Below are positions 48,846 to 58,016 of a stretch of 64,000 nt of DNA, piece after piece; the stretch's first letter is position 1; each line of letters opens with the position of its first letter. The stretch is from Mycolicibacterium gilvum. GTDB taxonomy: Bacteria; Actinomycetota; Actinomycetes; Mycobacteriales; Mycobacteriaceae. The notes under the pieces are model-generated. The model ran no database searches and was not told where the DNA came from. It worked only from the letters and a program-made list of their open reading frames with translations. Position numbers and translations under genes: made by a program. The stretch is taken from the NCBI RefSeq assembly GCF_900454025.1, contig NZ_UGQM01000001.1:4526001-4590000 (forward strand), read 5' to 3'.

Positions 48846-49556
48846 TCAGACGCCGAACATCGGCGGCAGCGCGAGCACCATGACCAGACCCCAGAAGAAG
48901 TGGGTCAGCATCGGCGCCAGCACTCCCCCGGTGGCGCGACGCAGGAACGCGCAGACCGTGCCGAGGATGATCGCAGCGAAACCGAGCATCGGATTGCCGG
49001 TCGTCGCTGCCGTCGCGATCACATACAGCGCGGTCGACACGATCACCGGATGGAACTTCAGCAACGAGGTGTAGACAGCGCCACGGAAGAACATCTCCTC
49101 GGCCACGCCGTTGATCACCGTGATGAACACGATCACGTAGAGCGGCCCGGCGTTGGAGTACTGCAGCACCGCGCGGATGTAGTCGTTGACGCCGGGAATC
49201 TCGCGGACCACCAGTGCGCCCAGCACGAACACCGCGCCCAGACCCAGCCCGATGGCCGTCCCGGTGATGACCGGACGCTGGTTGCGTCCGCGGAAGCACA
49301 CGTAGCCCATGTGCAGCGGGCCCGACGCGAAAGCGCCTGCGGCCCAGACTCCGGCGAGCGCGAGGGTGAGCCAGATGAAGGTCTCGTCACCCGGCGGTCT
49401 GCTCAGCGAATAGCCGAGCAGCGCGGCGCCGATGAGCAGCACCACCGCCACGATCACCTTGCGCCGGCCGACCACCGACGGGGGTTCGTTGTACGGGGGC
49501 GCCTTCGTCGCCGCGATCTTGCGTAGTTCGCCGGCCCAGCTCGTCGGTGCGGTCAC
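48846..49556 (-). CDS. CPBP intramembrane metalloprotease/abortive-infection family protein
   Basis: 236 aa, about six helices. The signature EEMFFRGAVYTSL (EExxxR) and the later HFFWGLV hold the catalytic Glu and His. CPBP proteins are cell-envelope proteases or immunity proteins. The 3' end of the upstream epimerase gene overlaps the start by 4 bp, so they are co-translated. Confidence 0.87.
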   Translation of the reverse strand: MTAPTSWAGELRKIAATKAPPYNEPPSVVGRRKVIVAVVLLIGAALLGYSLSRPPGDETFIWLTLALAGVWAAGAFASGPLHMGYVCFRGRNQRPVITGTAIGLGLGAVFVLGALVVREIPGVNDYIRAVLQYSNAGPLYVIVFITVINGVAEEMFFRGAVYTSLLKFHPVIVSTALYVIATAATTGNPMLGFAAIILGTVCAFLRRATGGVLAPMLTHFFWGLVMVLALPPMFGV

Positions 49557-50698
49557 GCCGGAATCACCCTCGGCACCATCCCGAGAAAGGTGTCCAGACC
49601 GGTGCGCACCGCTGCCGCAACAGGTCTGGGCACGAAACCGATCAACCCGAGCACCGGGTGCACGAGCGGCGGCGTCACCGCGCCGGCCAGCTGGCGCAGC
49701 CGCAACACGTCGCCGCCGGCCCAGTCGGGGTCGGTGTCGGCGAGGTGGTGCGGGTCGATCAGCTCGTTGACCGGGCGTCGCGGCGGGGTTCCGACGGCCC
49801 GCCGTATCGCGTCGTCCACGCTGACCGGCCCGTCCGGCGGATCCGCCACGAACTCGCGCAGACCATTGGCCGACGCGATCATCGGAAAGTCCAGCGACTC
49901 AACAAGATCCGCAGCAAGACCGCCGGGGACAGGCAGTATCAGCCCCGTCACCTTCGACACCAGCGAGGTGTCGATGCCGTACACCGCCACCGGGGCACGC
50001 CAGATCCCGGCGATGCGGGCGTAGGCGCGCAGCAGATCGCCGTAGGTGGTGGTCTCCGGCCCCCTGATGTCGTACGCGCCGGCAGGCACGTCGGGGTCGG
50101 CGCTCGCCACGAGGTAGTGCAGCACATCGCTGATCGCGATCGGATCGATCGGGTTCACCGACCATTCCGGCATCGGCAGCAGCAGGAAACGGTCCGCGAC
50201 GTAGCGCAGCATCTCGAACGACGTCGACCCGGCACCGATCACGATCGCGGCGCCGAGCCAGACGACGTCGGGTCCGTCGTCGATCGTCAGCGCGGCCGCG
50301 ACCTCGGCGCGGCTCGTCAGGTGCTCGGACAGCGAGTCGTCGTCGGGCACGAACCCGCCGAGGTACACGATGCGCCGGACACCGGCGGCCTTGGCGGCGG
50401 CGGCGACGTTGGCCGCGGCCCGATTGTCGGCCTCCCGGAAATCGGGCTGACCGATCCCGTGGACGAGGTAGTACACGACGTCGATGGGACCGGCCTCGGT
50501 GAACGCCTGCTGGGCCGAGATCTCGTCGTGAGCGTCGAGGGTCACGGTCGAGACATCGTGGTACCAACCGAAGTCGGCGAGCCGCGACGGGTCGCGGCTG
50601 GCGGCCACCACCTGATGACCGTCGTCGAGAAGCGCGGTGACCAGCCGAGATCCGATGTACCCGGAGGCGCCGGTGACAAGGGTGCGCACGGATTTCAC
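49553..50698 (-). CDS. NAD(P)-binding epimerase-like (extended SDR)
   Basis: 381 aa. The N-terminal LVTGASGYIGSRLVTALLDDGHQVVA nucleotide fold and YYLVHGIGQPDFREADNRAAANVAAAAKAAGVRRIVYLGG match the YwnB/NAD(P)H-binding epimerase group. The C-terminal part (ITPP, GLIGFVPRPVA) is lipid-facing in related proteins. Function unknown. Confidence 0.83.
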   Translation of the reverse strand: MKSVRTLVTGASGYIGSRLVTALLDDGHQVVAASRDPSRLADFGWYHDVSTVTLDAHDEISAQQAFTEAGPIDVVYYLVHGIGQPDFREADNRAAANVAAAAKAAGVRRIVYLGGFVPDDDSLSEHLTSRAEVAAALTIDDGPDVVWLGAAIVIGAGSTSFEMLRYVADRFLLLPMPEWSVNPIDPIAISDVLHYLVASADPDVPAGAYDIRGPETTTYGDLLRAYARIAGIWRAPVAVYGIDTSLVSKVTGLILPVPGGLAADLVESLDFPMIASANGLREFVADPPDGPVSVDDAIRRAVGTPPRRPVNELIDPHHLADTDPDWAGGDVLRLRQLAGAVTPPLVHPVLGLIGFVPRPVAAAVRTGLDTFLGMVPRVIPA

Positions 50699-50738
50699 TT
50701 CACCGCTGTACCCGTCAACCGGGATTCAGAACCCGCGC

Positions 50739-51266
50739 TCAGGAGTTGTATGCGTCACGGTGGGCTTTGACCAGTTCCTGGTACAGCGTCGCGTTCGTGC
50801 GGATGCCGGCGAGTTCGTCCTCGCCGAGCTGCCGGCGCACCTTGCCCGGCACCCCGGCCACCATGGAACCGGGCGGGATCACCGCGCCTTGGGGCACCAC
50901 CGCCCCTGCCGCGATCAGTGAACCGGCTCCGACAACTGCCCCGTTGAGCACCACGGCGCCCATCCCGACCAGCGAGTTCTCCTCGACGGTGCATCCGTGC
51001 AGCACCGCGTTGTGGCCGACGCTGACACCGGCACCGATGCGCACCGGGAAGCCGGGGTCGACGTGGATCGTCACGCCGTCCTGGATGTTGGTGCCGGCGC
51101 CGATGTCGATCACCTCGACCTCGGCGCGCAGGATCGCTCCGTACCAGGCGCTCGCCCCGGCGGCGAGGACCACCTGACCGATCACCGTGGCGTTGGGCGC
51201 GACCCAGCTGTCGGGATGCAGATCCGGTGTGTGCCCGGCGAGGGACACGATCAGAGGCTCGGCCAT
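50739..51266 (-). CDS. Gamma-class carbonic anhydrase-like hexapeptide protein
   Basis: 175 aa left-handed beta-helix. Repeated hexapeptides (VIGQVVLAAG, GVTIHVDPGF, GHNAVLHGC) place three His of the zinc site: one in DGVTIHVD and two in VGHNAVLHG. Probably hydrates CO2, although some relatives are inactive. 40 bp separate it from the epimerase start. Confidence 0.88.
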   Translation of the reverse strand: MAEPLIVSLAGHTPDLHPDSWVAPNATVIGQVVLAAGASAWYGAILRAEVEVIDIGAGTNIQDGVTIHVDPGFPVRIGAGVSVGHNAVLHGCTVEENSLVGMGAVVLNGAVVGAGSLIAAGAVVPQGAVIPPGSMVAGVPGKVRRQLGEDELAGIRTNATLYQELVKAHRDAYNS

Positions 51267-51347
51267 GGGGCCATCCTAGGGACGGACCACCCCGCGGCGG
51301 CGGGGCCGGTGGTGCCGCGCCCGGACCGGGCGTGCGATCCTCACGAC

Positions 51348-52289
51348 GTGACAACGACGTCAGAAACCACCGCGCTCGACATCGTCGCCGGGGCCGACCT
51401 CGGCGGCAAGACCTGTGTGATCACCGGCGCCTCGTCGGGCCTGGGCCGCGAATCGGCCCGGGCGCTGGCCTCGACCGGCGCCCACGTCATCCTCGCCGCG
51501 CGCAATCTCGAAGCGCTCTCGGACACCGAGGCGTGGGTGCGTGCGGAGGTCGCCGACGCGGAGCTGTCGATCGTGCCCCTCGACCTGACGTCGCTGGCCA
51601 GTGTCGCGTCCGCGGCGGCCCAGATCAGCGAGCTGACACCGGCCGTGCACGTGCTGATGAACAACGCCGGCGTCATGTTCACGCCGTTCGGCAGGACCGC
51701 CGAGGGCTTCGAAACCCAGTTCGGCACAAATCATCTCGGGCATTTCGAGTTCACCCGACTGCTGTTCCCCGCACTGGTCGCCGCCGACGGGGCGCGCGTG
51801 GTGAACCTGTCGTCGGAGGGCCACCGGATCAGCGACGTCGACTTCGAGGATCCCAACTGGGAGACCCGCGACTACGACAAGTTCGCCGCCTACGGCGCGT
51901 CGAAGACCGCCAACGTGTTGCACGCCGTCGAGCTCGATCGCCGGCTGCGTGACAGCGGGGTCCGCGCGTTCGCCGTGCACCCCGGGATCGTCGCGACCTC
52001 ACTGGCCCGCCACATGACCAACGACGACTTCGCCAGCCTGAACAAGTCGACGGCGTCGCGCAATCCCGACAAGCCGACCACCGATTTCCGCAAGCAGTTC
52101 ACGACGCCCGAACACGGGGCGGCCACCCAGGTGTGGGCCGCGGTCAGCGACGATCTCGACGGCCAGGGCGGTCTCTATCTGTCCGACTGCCGGATCCGGG
52201 AGGCCGCACCGTACGCGGCGGACGAGACGCGGGCGCTGACCCTGTGGGCGCTGTCCGAGCACCTCTGCACGGCGTCGTCGGCCACCTAG
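51348..52289 (+). CDS. Short-chain dehydrogenase/reductase (retinol dehydrogenase-like)
   Basis: 313 aa. Starts at GTG 51348. GKTCVITGASSGLGRESARALASTGAHVI, NNAGVMFTPFGRTAEGFETQFGTNHLGHF, catalytic Tyr-x3-Lys in YGASKTAN. Similar to WWOX/protochlorophyllide-reductase-like SDRs of mycobacteria. Substrate unknown. Confidence 0.9.
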   Translation: MTTTSETTALDIVAGADLGGKTCVITGASSGLGRESARALASTGAHVILAARNLEALSDTEAWVRAEVADAELSIVPLDLTSLASVASAAAQISELTPAVHVLMNNAGVMFTPFGRTAEGFETQFGTNHLGHFEFTRLLFPALVAADGARVVNLSSEGHRISDVDFEDPNWETRDYDKFAAYGASKTANVLHAVELDRRLRDSGVRAFAVHPGIVATSLARHMTNDDFASLNKSTASRNPDKPTTDFRKQFTTPEHGAATQVWAAVSDDLDGQGGLYLSDCRIREAAPYAADETRALTLWALSEHLCTASSAT

Positions 52290-52469
52290 GCGCCGCCTGA
52301 ACGCCGCCCTGTGACGCGTCTCCGCAAACCGGGGGCGCCCTGCCGAAAGTGCAGGTGAACGGCGCTGTAGCCGGGCGATCCCGGCCGCCGTGACCTTCGG
52401 TCGACTTGGCCGTGACCATTTCGTGCACATACCATTCCAGGCGACTTGACACATGTAAGGAGCTGCATC
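52290..52469. other. Intergenic region before the fasciclin gene
   Basis: 180 bp with no gene. It holds AAGGAG (52457-52462) for the next start; no -10 is convincing. TTGACA at 52446 is too close to the start to be its -35. Confidence 0.3.
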
Positions 52470-53213
52470 GTGAAGACCCGCACCAGCAAGGCCGTGGGCG
52501 CCGCACTCGGCGTCGCCGCCATCGCCCTGTCTGTTCCGCTGGCCGTCAACGCCTCCGCCGAGCCGTCCACGCCCACCGTCGAGGTCCCGGATCCGCAGGG
52601 TCCCGACTGCGGACCGTTCAAGGAAGCCGTCCCGGAGTGGAAGGGGCTGGCGAACCTGCCCGTCAGCACCGCGCTGGCCTCGATCCCGGAGATCTCGACG
52701 TTCACCTCGGCGATCTCCGCTCAGCTCAACCCGGCCGTGAACATCACCGGCGTCCTCGACAACGGGCCGTACGTGGTGTTCGCGCCCACCAACGAGGCGT
52801 TCGCCGCGCTGCCTCCCGAGCAGCTCGAGATCCTGCGCACCGATCCGGCCGCGCTGACCACGCTGGTCTACTACCACGCCTTCCTCGGACTGCTCGGCCC
52901 CGACGACGTGAAGGGCCAGCGCCCCACGCAGGAGGGCACCGAGGTCGAGGTGACCGGCTCCGGCGGCGACATCCAGGTCAATGCGACCACGAAGGTCGTC
53001 TGCGGTGGCATCACGGCGCAGAACGCCAAGGTCTACATCATCGACCAGGTGCTCAACCCGGCCGAGGCTCCGGCCCCGATCGCGCCGACGAGCACCAGCA
53101 CCACCGAGACGACGACCACCGGCTCCGCCGAGGCATCGACTTCGGCGACCGCACCGGCCGAGACGACCGAACCTGCGGCACCGTCACCAGCCGCGGAGGC
53201 CCCGGCCGGCTGA
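52470..53213 (+). CDS. Secreted fasciclin (FAS1) domain protein, MPT70/MPT83-like
   Basis: 247 aa from GTG 52470. A signal peptide (residues 1 to about 32) is followed by a single FAS1 domain (about 60-195) with VFAPTNEAFAALP and the C-terminal INGxxVxVxD-like VYIIDQVLNP, then a Ser/Thr/Ala/Pro tail. No lipobox Cys, so secreted rather than lipidated. AAGGAG upstream. Confidence 0.88.
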   Translation: MKTRTSKAVGAALGVAAIALSVPLAVNASAEPSTPTVEVPDPQGPDCGPFKEAVPEWKGLANLPVSTALASIPEISTFTSAISAQLNPAVNITGVLDNGPYVVFAPTNEAFAALPPEQLEILRTDPAALTTLVYYHAFLGLLGPDDVKGQRPTQEGTEVEVTGSGGDIQVNATTKVVCGGITAQNAKVYIIDQVLNPAEAPAPIAPTSTSTTETTTTGSAEASTSATAPAETTEPAAPSPAAEAPAG

Positions 53214-53225
53214 GTTCTCCCACGT

Positions 53226-53279
53226 ACGAAATCGGGCGCGTTCCGCGACACCCAGTGTCGCGAAACGCGCCCGATTCGT
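53226..53279. repeat. Palindrome D between the FAS1 and acyl-CoA dehydrogenase genes
   Basis: Arms of about 26/25 nt (53226-53251, 53255-53279) with one mismatch and one extra base, loop of 3. The inner part GCGCGTTCCGCGACAC pairs strongly. It separates two convergent genes and fits a two-way terminator. Confidence 0.75.
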
Positions 53280-53286
53280 TGTGCTT

Positions 53287-54429
53287 CTAGACGCCCAGCT
53301 CGCGGCCGATGATCTCCTTCATGATCTCGGTGGTGCCACCGAAGATCGTCTGGATCCGACCATCCACGTAGGCCCGCGCGACGCGGTATTCGAGCATGTA
53401 GCCGTAGCCGCCGTGCAGCTGCACACACTGGTCGACGACCTTCTTGGCGACCTCGGTGGCCCACCACTTGGCCTTGGCGGCCTCGACCGCGGTCAGCTCA
53501 CCATCGACGACGCCCTGCAGGCAGCGGTCGATGTAGGTCTCGGTGACCTCGAGCTCGGTCTCCATCTCGGCGAGCAGGAACCGGTTGTGCTGGAAGCTGC
53601 CGATCGACTGCCCGAAGGCCTTGCGGTCCTTCGAGTACTGCAGCGTCTCGTCGAACACCGCCCGCGCACCCGCGATCGCCGAGATCGCGATCGAGAGCCG
53701 CTCCGAGGGCAGGTTCGTCATCAGGTGGTAGAAGCCGCGGCCTTCCTTGCCGAGAAGGTTCGCGTTCGGCACCCGGACGTTCTCGAAGTGCAGCTCGGAG
53801 GTGTCCTGGCTGTGCAGGCCCATCTTGTCGAGCTTGCGGCCGCGGGTGAAGCCCTCCATGTCGCGCTCCACGACGAACAGCGAGAAGCCCTTGTGGCCGG
53901 CTTCGGGGTCGGTGCGCGCGACCACGACACACAGGTCGCAGTTGATGCCCGACGAGATGAACGTCTTGGAGCCGTTGATGATCCAGTCGTCACCGTCGCG
54001 CACCGCGGAGGTCCGGATGCCGGCGAGGTCGCTGCCCGCGCCCGGCTCGGTCATCGCGACCGCGATGATCGTCTCGCCGCTGGTGATGCCCGGCAGCCAG
54101 CGCTTCTTCTGCTCGTCGTTGGTCAGGTCCTTGAAGTAGGGTCCGACGACGTCGTTGTGCAGGCTCAGCGCGGGACCGTGCACCCCGGCCTTGGCGATCT
54201 CCTCGTCGATGATCGCGTTGAACCGGAAGTCGTCGGTGCCGCCGCCGCCGAACTCCTCGGGCATGTTGAAGCCGATCAGGCCGTACTTGCCCGCAGCGGT
54301 GTAGGCCGACCGGTCGACGATGCGCTCGGTCTCCCACTTCTCGGAGTTGGGCACCAGCTCGCGCTCGATGTACTCCTTGACGGTGTCGCGGAATGCCTCG
54401 TGCTCGGCGTCGTAAATCGTTCGCTTCAT
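53287..54429 (-). CDS. Acyl-CoA dehydrogenase
   Basis: 380 aa. MTEPGAGSDLAGIRTSAVRDGDDWIINGSKTFISSG is the FAD/substrate block; SERLSIAISAIAGARAVFDETLQYSKDRKAFGQSIG holds the isovaleryl/long-chain type catalytic Glu (SERL) rather than the medium-chain one, since the IFGGTTEIMKEI segment lacks it. ATG 54429 with AAGGAAC. Probably oxidises a long or branched acyl-CoA. Grouped with EchA and thiolase. Confidence 0.92.
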   Translation of the reverse strand: MKRTIYDAEHEAFRDTVKEYIERELVPNSEKWETERIVDRSAYTAAGKYGLIGFNMPEEFGGGGTDDFRFNAIIDEEIAKAGVHGPALSLHNDVVGPYFKDLTNDEQKKRWLPGITSGETIIAVAMTEPGAGSDLAGIRTSAVRDGDDWIINGSKTFISSGINCDLCVVVARTDPEAGHKGFSLFVVERDMEGFTRGRKLDKMGLHSQDTSELHFENVRVPNANLLGKEGRGFYHLMTNLPSERLSIAISAIAGARAVFDETLQYSKDRKAFGQSIGSFQHNRFLLAEMETELEVTETYIDRCLQGVVDGELTAVEAAKAKWWATEVAKKVVDQCVQLHGGYGYMLEYRVARAYVDGRIQTIFGGTTEIMKEIIGRELGV

Positions 54430-54463
54430 GGCTTTTTCGTGTTCCTTACTGGGTTTGCTTGGC

Positions 54464-55264
54464 TTACTTGGCCTTCCAGACCGGCTCGCGCTTCTGCGCG
54501 AAGGCCAGCGGTCCTTCCATGGCGTCTTCGGTCTTGAGCAGCGTCGAGAACTCGCTGAACGTCTGCTTCCAGAACGGCTCGTCGCTGCCGACGACGCCGT
54601 CGATCGCGCCGTAGGAGACCCTCTTGCTGGCACGGACGGCCAGCGGTGCGTTGCAGGTGATCCGCTCGGCGAGCGCCAGGGCGGCGTCGACGACGGTGCC
54701 GTCGGGCACGACCTGGTTGATCAGTCCCCAGCGCAGCGCGTCGGCCGAGCTGATCGGCTCACCGGTGTAGATCAGCTCCAGCGCCACCTTGCGCGGCAGC
54801 TGCTCGACGATGCGGAACACGCCGCCGGCACCGGCGATGAGACCGCGCTTCACCTCGGGCAGACCGAATTTCGCGCGTTCCTCGGCGACGACGAGGTCGC
54901 TGGCCAGGGCCAGCTCGGTGCCGCCGCCCAGGGCGGTGCCGTTGACCGCGGCGATGGTCGGCTTGTCGATGAAGTGCCGCACGTAGCCGGCGAAGCCCCA
55001 CTCGGAATGCTCCGGGTGGAACAGGTTCTCCCCGCGCGAGATGGCCTTGAGATCCGCTCCGGCACAGAAGGACTTGTCCCCGGCGCCGGTCAGGATGACC
55101 GCCCGCACGTCCGGGTCCTCCTGCGCGGCCTGCAACGCGTCACCGACGACAATGCTGACCGATGCGTTGATCGCGTTGCGGGCCTCGGGCCGGTTGATCG
55201 TGATGATCAGGACGTTTCCGCGGCGCTCGGTGAGAGCGCCCGGTGCCACTGCGGTATCGGTCAC
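54464..55264 (-). CDS. Enoyl-CoA hydratase (crotonase family), both catalytic Glu present
   Basis: 266 aa from GTG 55264, 4 bp overlapping the thiolase stop. GDKSFCAGADLKAI oxyanion loop; catalytic Glu in LGGGTELALASD and in FGLPEVKRGLI. Hydrates 2-enoyl-CoA in beta-oxidation. Operon partner of the thiolase and acyl-CoA dehydrogenase. Confidence 0.92.
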   Translation of the reverse strand: MTDTAVAPGALTERRGNVLIITINRPEARNAINASVSIVVGDALQAAQEDPDVRAVILTGAGDKSFCAGADLKAISRGENLFHPEHSEWGFAGYVRHFIDKPTIAAVNGTALGGGTELALASDLVVAEERAKFGLPEVKRGLIAGAGGVFRIVEQLPRKVALELIYTGEPISSADALRWGLINQVVPDGTVVDAALALAERITCNAPLAVRASKRVSYGAIDGVVGSDEPFWKQTFSEFSTLLKTEDAMEGPLAFAQKREPVWKAK

Positions 55265-56418
55265 AGGAGTTCCAGGATGGTCGCGTTGGCCTGGCCGCCA
55301 CCCTCGCACATGGTCTGCAGGCCGTACTGAATGTTGTTGTCCCGCATGTGGTACAGCAGCGTGGTCAGGATGCGCGCACCCGATCCGCCGAGCGGGTGGC
55401 CCAGCGCGATCGCGCCGCCGTTGGGGTTCAGCTTGGTCTCGTCGGCGCCGATGTCCTTCAGCCATGCCATCGGCACGGGGGCGAAGGCCTCGTTCACCTC
55501 GAACGCACCGATCTGGTCCAGGCTCAGGCCGGACTTCTTGAGCGCCTTCTGGGTGGCCGGGATCGGCGCGGTCAGCATGATGACCGGGTCGGCGCCGGCG
55601 AGCACCGCGGTGTGCACCTTGGCCAGCGGCTTGAGACCGAGGTCCTTGGCCTTCTCGGCCGACATCAGCAGCAGCGCGGCGGACCCGTCGGAGATCTGGC
55701 TGGAGTTGCCGGCGTGGATCACACCGTCCTCGCGGAAGGCGGGCTTGATCTTGGCCATCGACTCCACGGTGCCGCCGCGGCGGATGCCGCCGTCTTCGAG
55801 TACGACGGTGTCGTTGCCGTCGGCGTCCTTGGTCTTGATGCCGACGATCTGGTCTTTGAAGGCGCCGGAATCCTGTGCTGCAGCGGCCTTCTCGTGCGAG
55901 CGCAGGGAGAACTCGTCGAGCTGGGTGCGCGACAGGCCCCACTGCTCGGCGATCATCTCGGCACCGACGCCCTGGTTCGGGGTCTGGGCGTAGCGGGCCT
56001 TGAACGACTCGCCGTAGGGGTTGCCGCCGTTGGCCAGCGAGGAGCCCATCGGGGTCCGCGACATCGACTCGACGCCACCGGCGACGACCACGTCGTAATG
56101 GCCCGCGATCACACCGGCGACGGCGAAGTGCAGCGACTGCTGGCTGGAGCCGCACTGGCGGTCCACGGTCACACCCGGGACGGTCTCGGGCCAGCCCGCC
56201 GACAGCACCGCGGTGCGGGCGATGTCGAGCGCCTGCTCGCCGGCCTGCATGACGCAGCCCCAGATGACATCGTCGACGAGCGCGGGATCGACACCCGCAC
56301 GCTCGACCAAGCCGTTGAGGACCTGGGCCGACAGCTCGGCGGGATGGATGCCCGCCAGGGCGCCGTTGCGCTTTCCGACAGCAGACCGGACAGCCTCAAC
56401 GATGACGGCTTCAGCCAT
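55261..56418 (-). CDS. Acetyl-CoA acetyltransferase (thiolase, FadA)
   Basis: 385 aa. Catalytic nucleophile Cys in VDRQCGSSQQSLHFA, His in NPNGGAIALGHPLGGSGAR, and the second Cys in TMCEGGGQANATI. Cleaves 3-ketoacyl-CoA. ATG 56418 with AAGGAG. FadA3-like by position and size. Confidence 0.93.
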   Translation of the reverse strand: MAEAVIVEAVRSAVGKRNGALAGIHPAELSAQVLNGLVERAGVDPALVDDVIWGCVMQAGEQALDIARTAVLSAGWPETVPGVTVDRQCGSSQQSLHFAVAGVIAGHYDVVVAGGVESMSRTPMGSSLANGGNPYGESFKARYAQTPNQGVGAEMIAEQWGLSRTQLDEFSLRSHEKAAAAQDSGAFKDQIVGIKTKDADGNDTVVLEDGGIRRGGTVESMAKIKPAFREDGVIHAGNSSQISDGSAALLLMSAEKAKDLGLKPLAKVHTAVLAGADPVIMLTAPIPATQKALKKSGLSLDQIGAFEVNEAFAPVPMAWLKDIGADETKLNPNGGAIALGHPLGGSGARILTTLLYHMRDNNIQYGLQTMCEGGGQANATILELL

Positions 56419-56455
56419 GGTGATACTCCTTCTTTGACGACGTCTTACCACGAAC

Positions 56456-56486
56456 GTAAACGAACAAGGTTTACTAGGTCAACCTA
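56456..56486. promoter_or_regulatory. Two inverted repeats upstream of the thiolase operon
   Basis: GTAAAC-gaacaag-GTTTAC (56456-56474) and, directly after, TAGGT-ca-ACCTA (56475-56486). Both lie 40-70 bp before the thiolase start and suit binding by a fatty-acid-responsive regulator. Confidence 0.45.
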
Positions 56487-56524
56487 CTGGTTGGTGGAGG
56501 CCTCCGGCGAGGGGCCGGGACCGG

Positions 56525-57841
56525 TCAGAGCACCGGTGAGCGGCCCTTCGCGGCCCGGTCGGCGGCCGCCGCGAGGTCGGCCCGGAAGTCGGGATGGGCG
56601 ATCGCCGCCAGCGCATGACCCCGCTCCTGCACGGTCCTGCCCTCGAGCTCGGCGGCGCCGAACTCGGTGACGATGACGTCGACGTGATGGCGGGGCGTCG
56701 TGATCACCGCTCCCGGCCCGAACCACGGCACGATCCGCGACTGCAGCACACCGTCCTTCTCGAAGGTCGACGGCAGGCAGACCAGGGAGCGGTCCGACAG
56801 CTCCAGCCCGGTGCCCGCCACGAAGTCCTCGGCGCCGCCGATCCCGCTGAACTGGTCGCCGTTGATGGTGTCGGCGACGACCTGACCCTGCAGGTCGACC
56901 GCCAGCGCACCGTTGATCGACACCATGTGCCGGTTGGCGGCGATCTCCTCGGGGGAGTTCACCACCTCGACGGGCAGGAACGCGACGTCGGTGTTGCCGT
57001 CGAGCCACGCGTAGAGCTCGCTCGAACCCATCGCGAAGGTCGTCACGCTCACCCCGGCGAAGTGCTCCTTGGCCGCGTTGGTGACCTTTCCCGCCCGGTG
57101 CAACTGCATGCAGCCGTCGGTGAACATCTCGCTGTGCAGTCCGTAGTCGCCGCCGTCGCCCTCGGCCAGCAGCGTCGCGATCTGGCTCGGGATCGAACCG
57201 ATCCCGGTCTGCAACGTCGCACCGGATCTGATGAACGTCACCGCATGCCGGGCGATGCGGGTGTCGACGTCGGTCGGCGGCGCCGTCGGCAGCGCCAGCG
57301 GCGCATCGGTCGAGGGCACCAGAACATCGATCTCGTCCAGGTGCAGCGCGTGCCGGTAGCGCTCCCCCAGACCGAAGGTTCGGGGGAAGGCGTCGGACGT
57401 CTCGACGACCAGAACGCGCTGCGGATCGGCGCCCGCGCGGCGCAACTCCTCGACGGTGCCGCCCGCGTGCAGGGACAGCGAGCACCAGCCGTCGGCGTCG
57501 GGGGGCGTCGCCACCGTCGTCATCACCCGCGGCGCCTGCCGTTCCAGCAGCGGCCCGAAGCGACGGAAGTCGGCGGGGGTGAATTCGATGTTCGCCCCGC
57601 TGTCGCGCAGGGCGCGTTCGAGCGGGCCGTAGAAGCCGGACAGGTAATGGACGCCGGGCCGCGAGAACAGCTCGGTGCCGACGGCCAGCAGGGCACCGTA
57701 GACCCGCAGATCGGTCCAGTCGGTGCGTTCTCCCAGCGCGCGCAGGAACGCCGGGGGCTGCCCCGGCCCCAGTGGGATGCCGAGGGAGTCAGCGGGTTCG
57801 AGCCGTGCGGCAGCCTGGTCGGCGGTCAGTTCCTGAGGCAT
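56525..57841 (-). CDS. Acetyl-CoA hydrolase/transferase family (class I CoA-transferase)
   Basis: 438 aa. LHSEMFTDGCMQLHR carries the catalytic Glu; VTEFGAAELEGRTVQERGHALAAIAHPDFR is the conserved C-terminal block. Moves CoA between acyl donors, probably 4-hydroxybutyrate/acetyl or related. Same direction as the thiolase operon but 106 bp upstream. Diverges from the FadR-type regulator. Confidence 0.88.
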   Translation of the reverse strand: MPQELTADQAAARLEPADSLGIPLGPGQPPAFLRALGERTDWTDLRVYGALLAVGTELFSRPGVHYLSGFYGPLERALRDSGANIEFTPADFRRFGPLLERQAPRVMTTVATPPDADGWCSLSLHAGGTVEELRRAGADPQRVLVVETSDAFPRTFGLGERYRHALHLDEIDVLVPSTDAPLALPTAPPTDVDTRIARHAVTFIRSGATLQTGIGSIPSQIATLLAEGDGGDYGLHSEMFTDGCMQLHRAGKVTNAAKEHFAGVSVTTFAMGSSELYAWLDGNTDVAFLPVEVVNSPEEIAANRHMVSINGALAVDLQGQVVADTINGDQFSGIGGAEDFVAGTGLELSDRSLVCLPSTFEKDGVLQSRIVPWFGPGAVITTPRHHVDVIVTEFGAAELEGRTVQERGHALAAIAHPDFRADLAAAADRAAKGRSPVL

Positions 57842-58016
57842 GGGCGTAACCCTGCCATGCGCGCTGCGGCGGCCGTCCGGATTCGCCCACCGGGTCAGCG
57901 ACCGCAGCGGACACTCACCTGCGGCGATATCGTATGGTCAGGCGCTCGATCGCTCACATGGTTTACTGAGTTGCACAGCTTGAGGTGCGGACGACTATGA
58001 CCGGTGAGGAGGTGCC

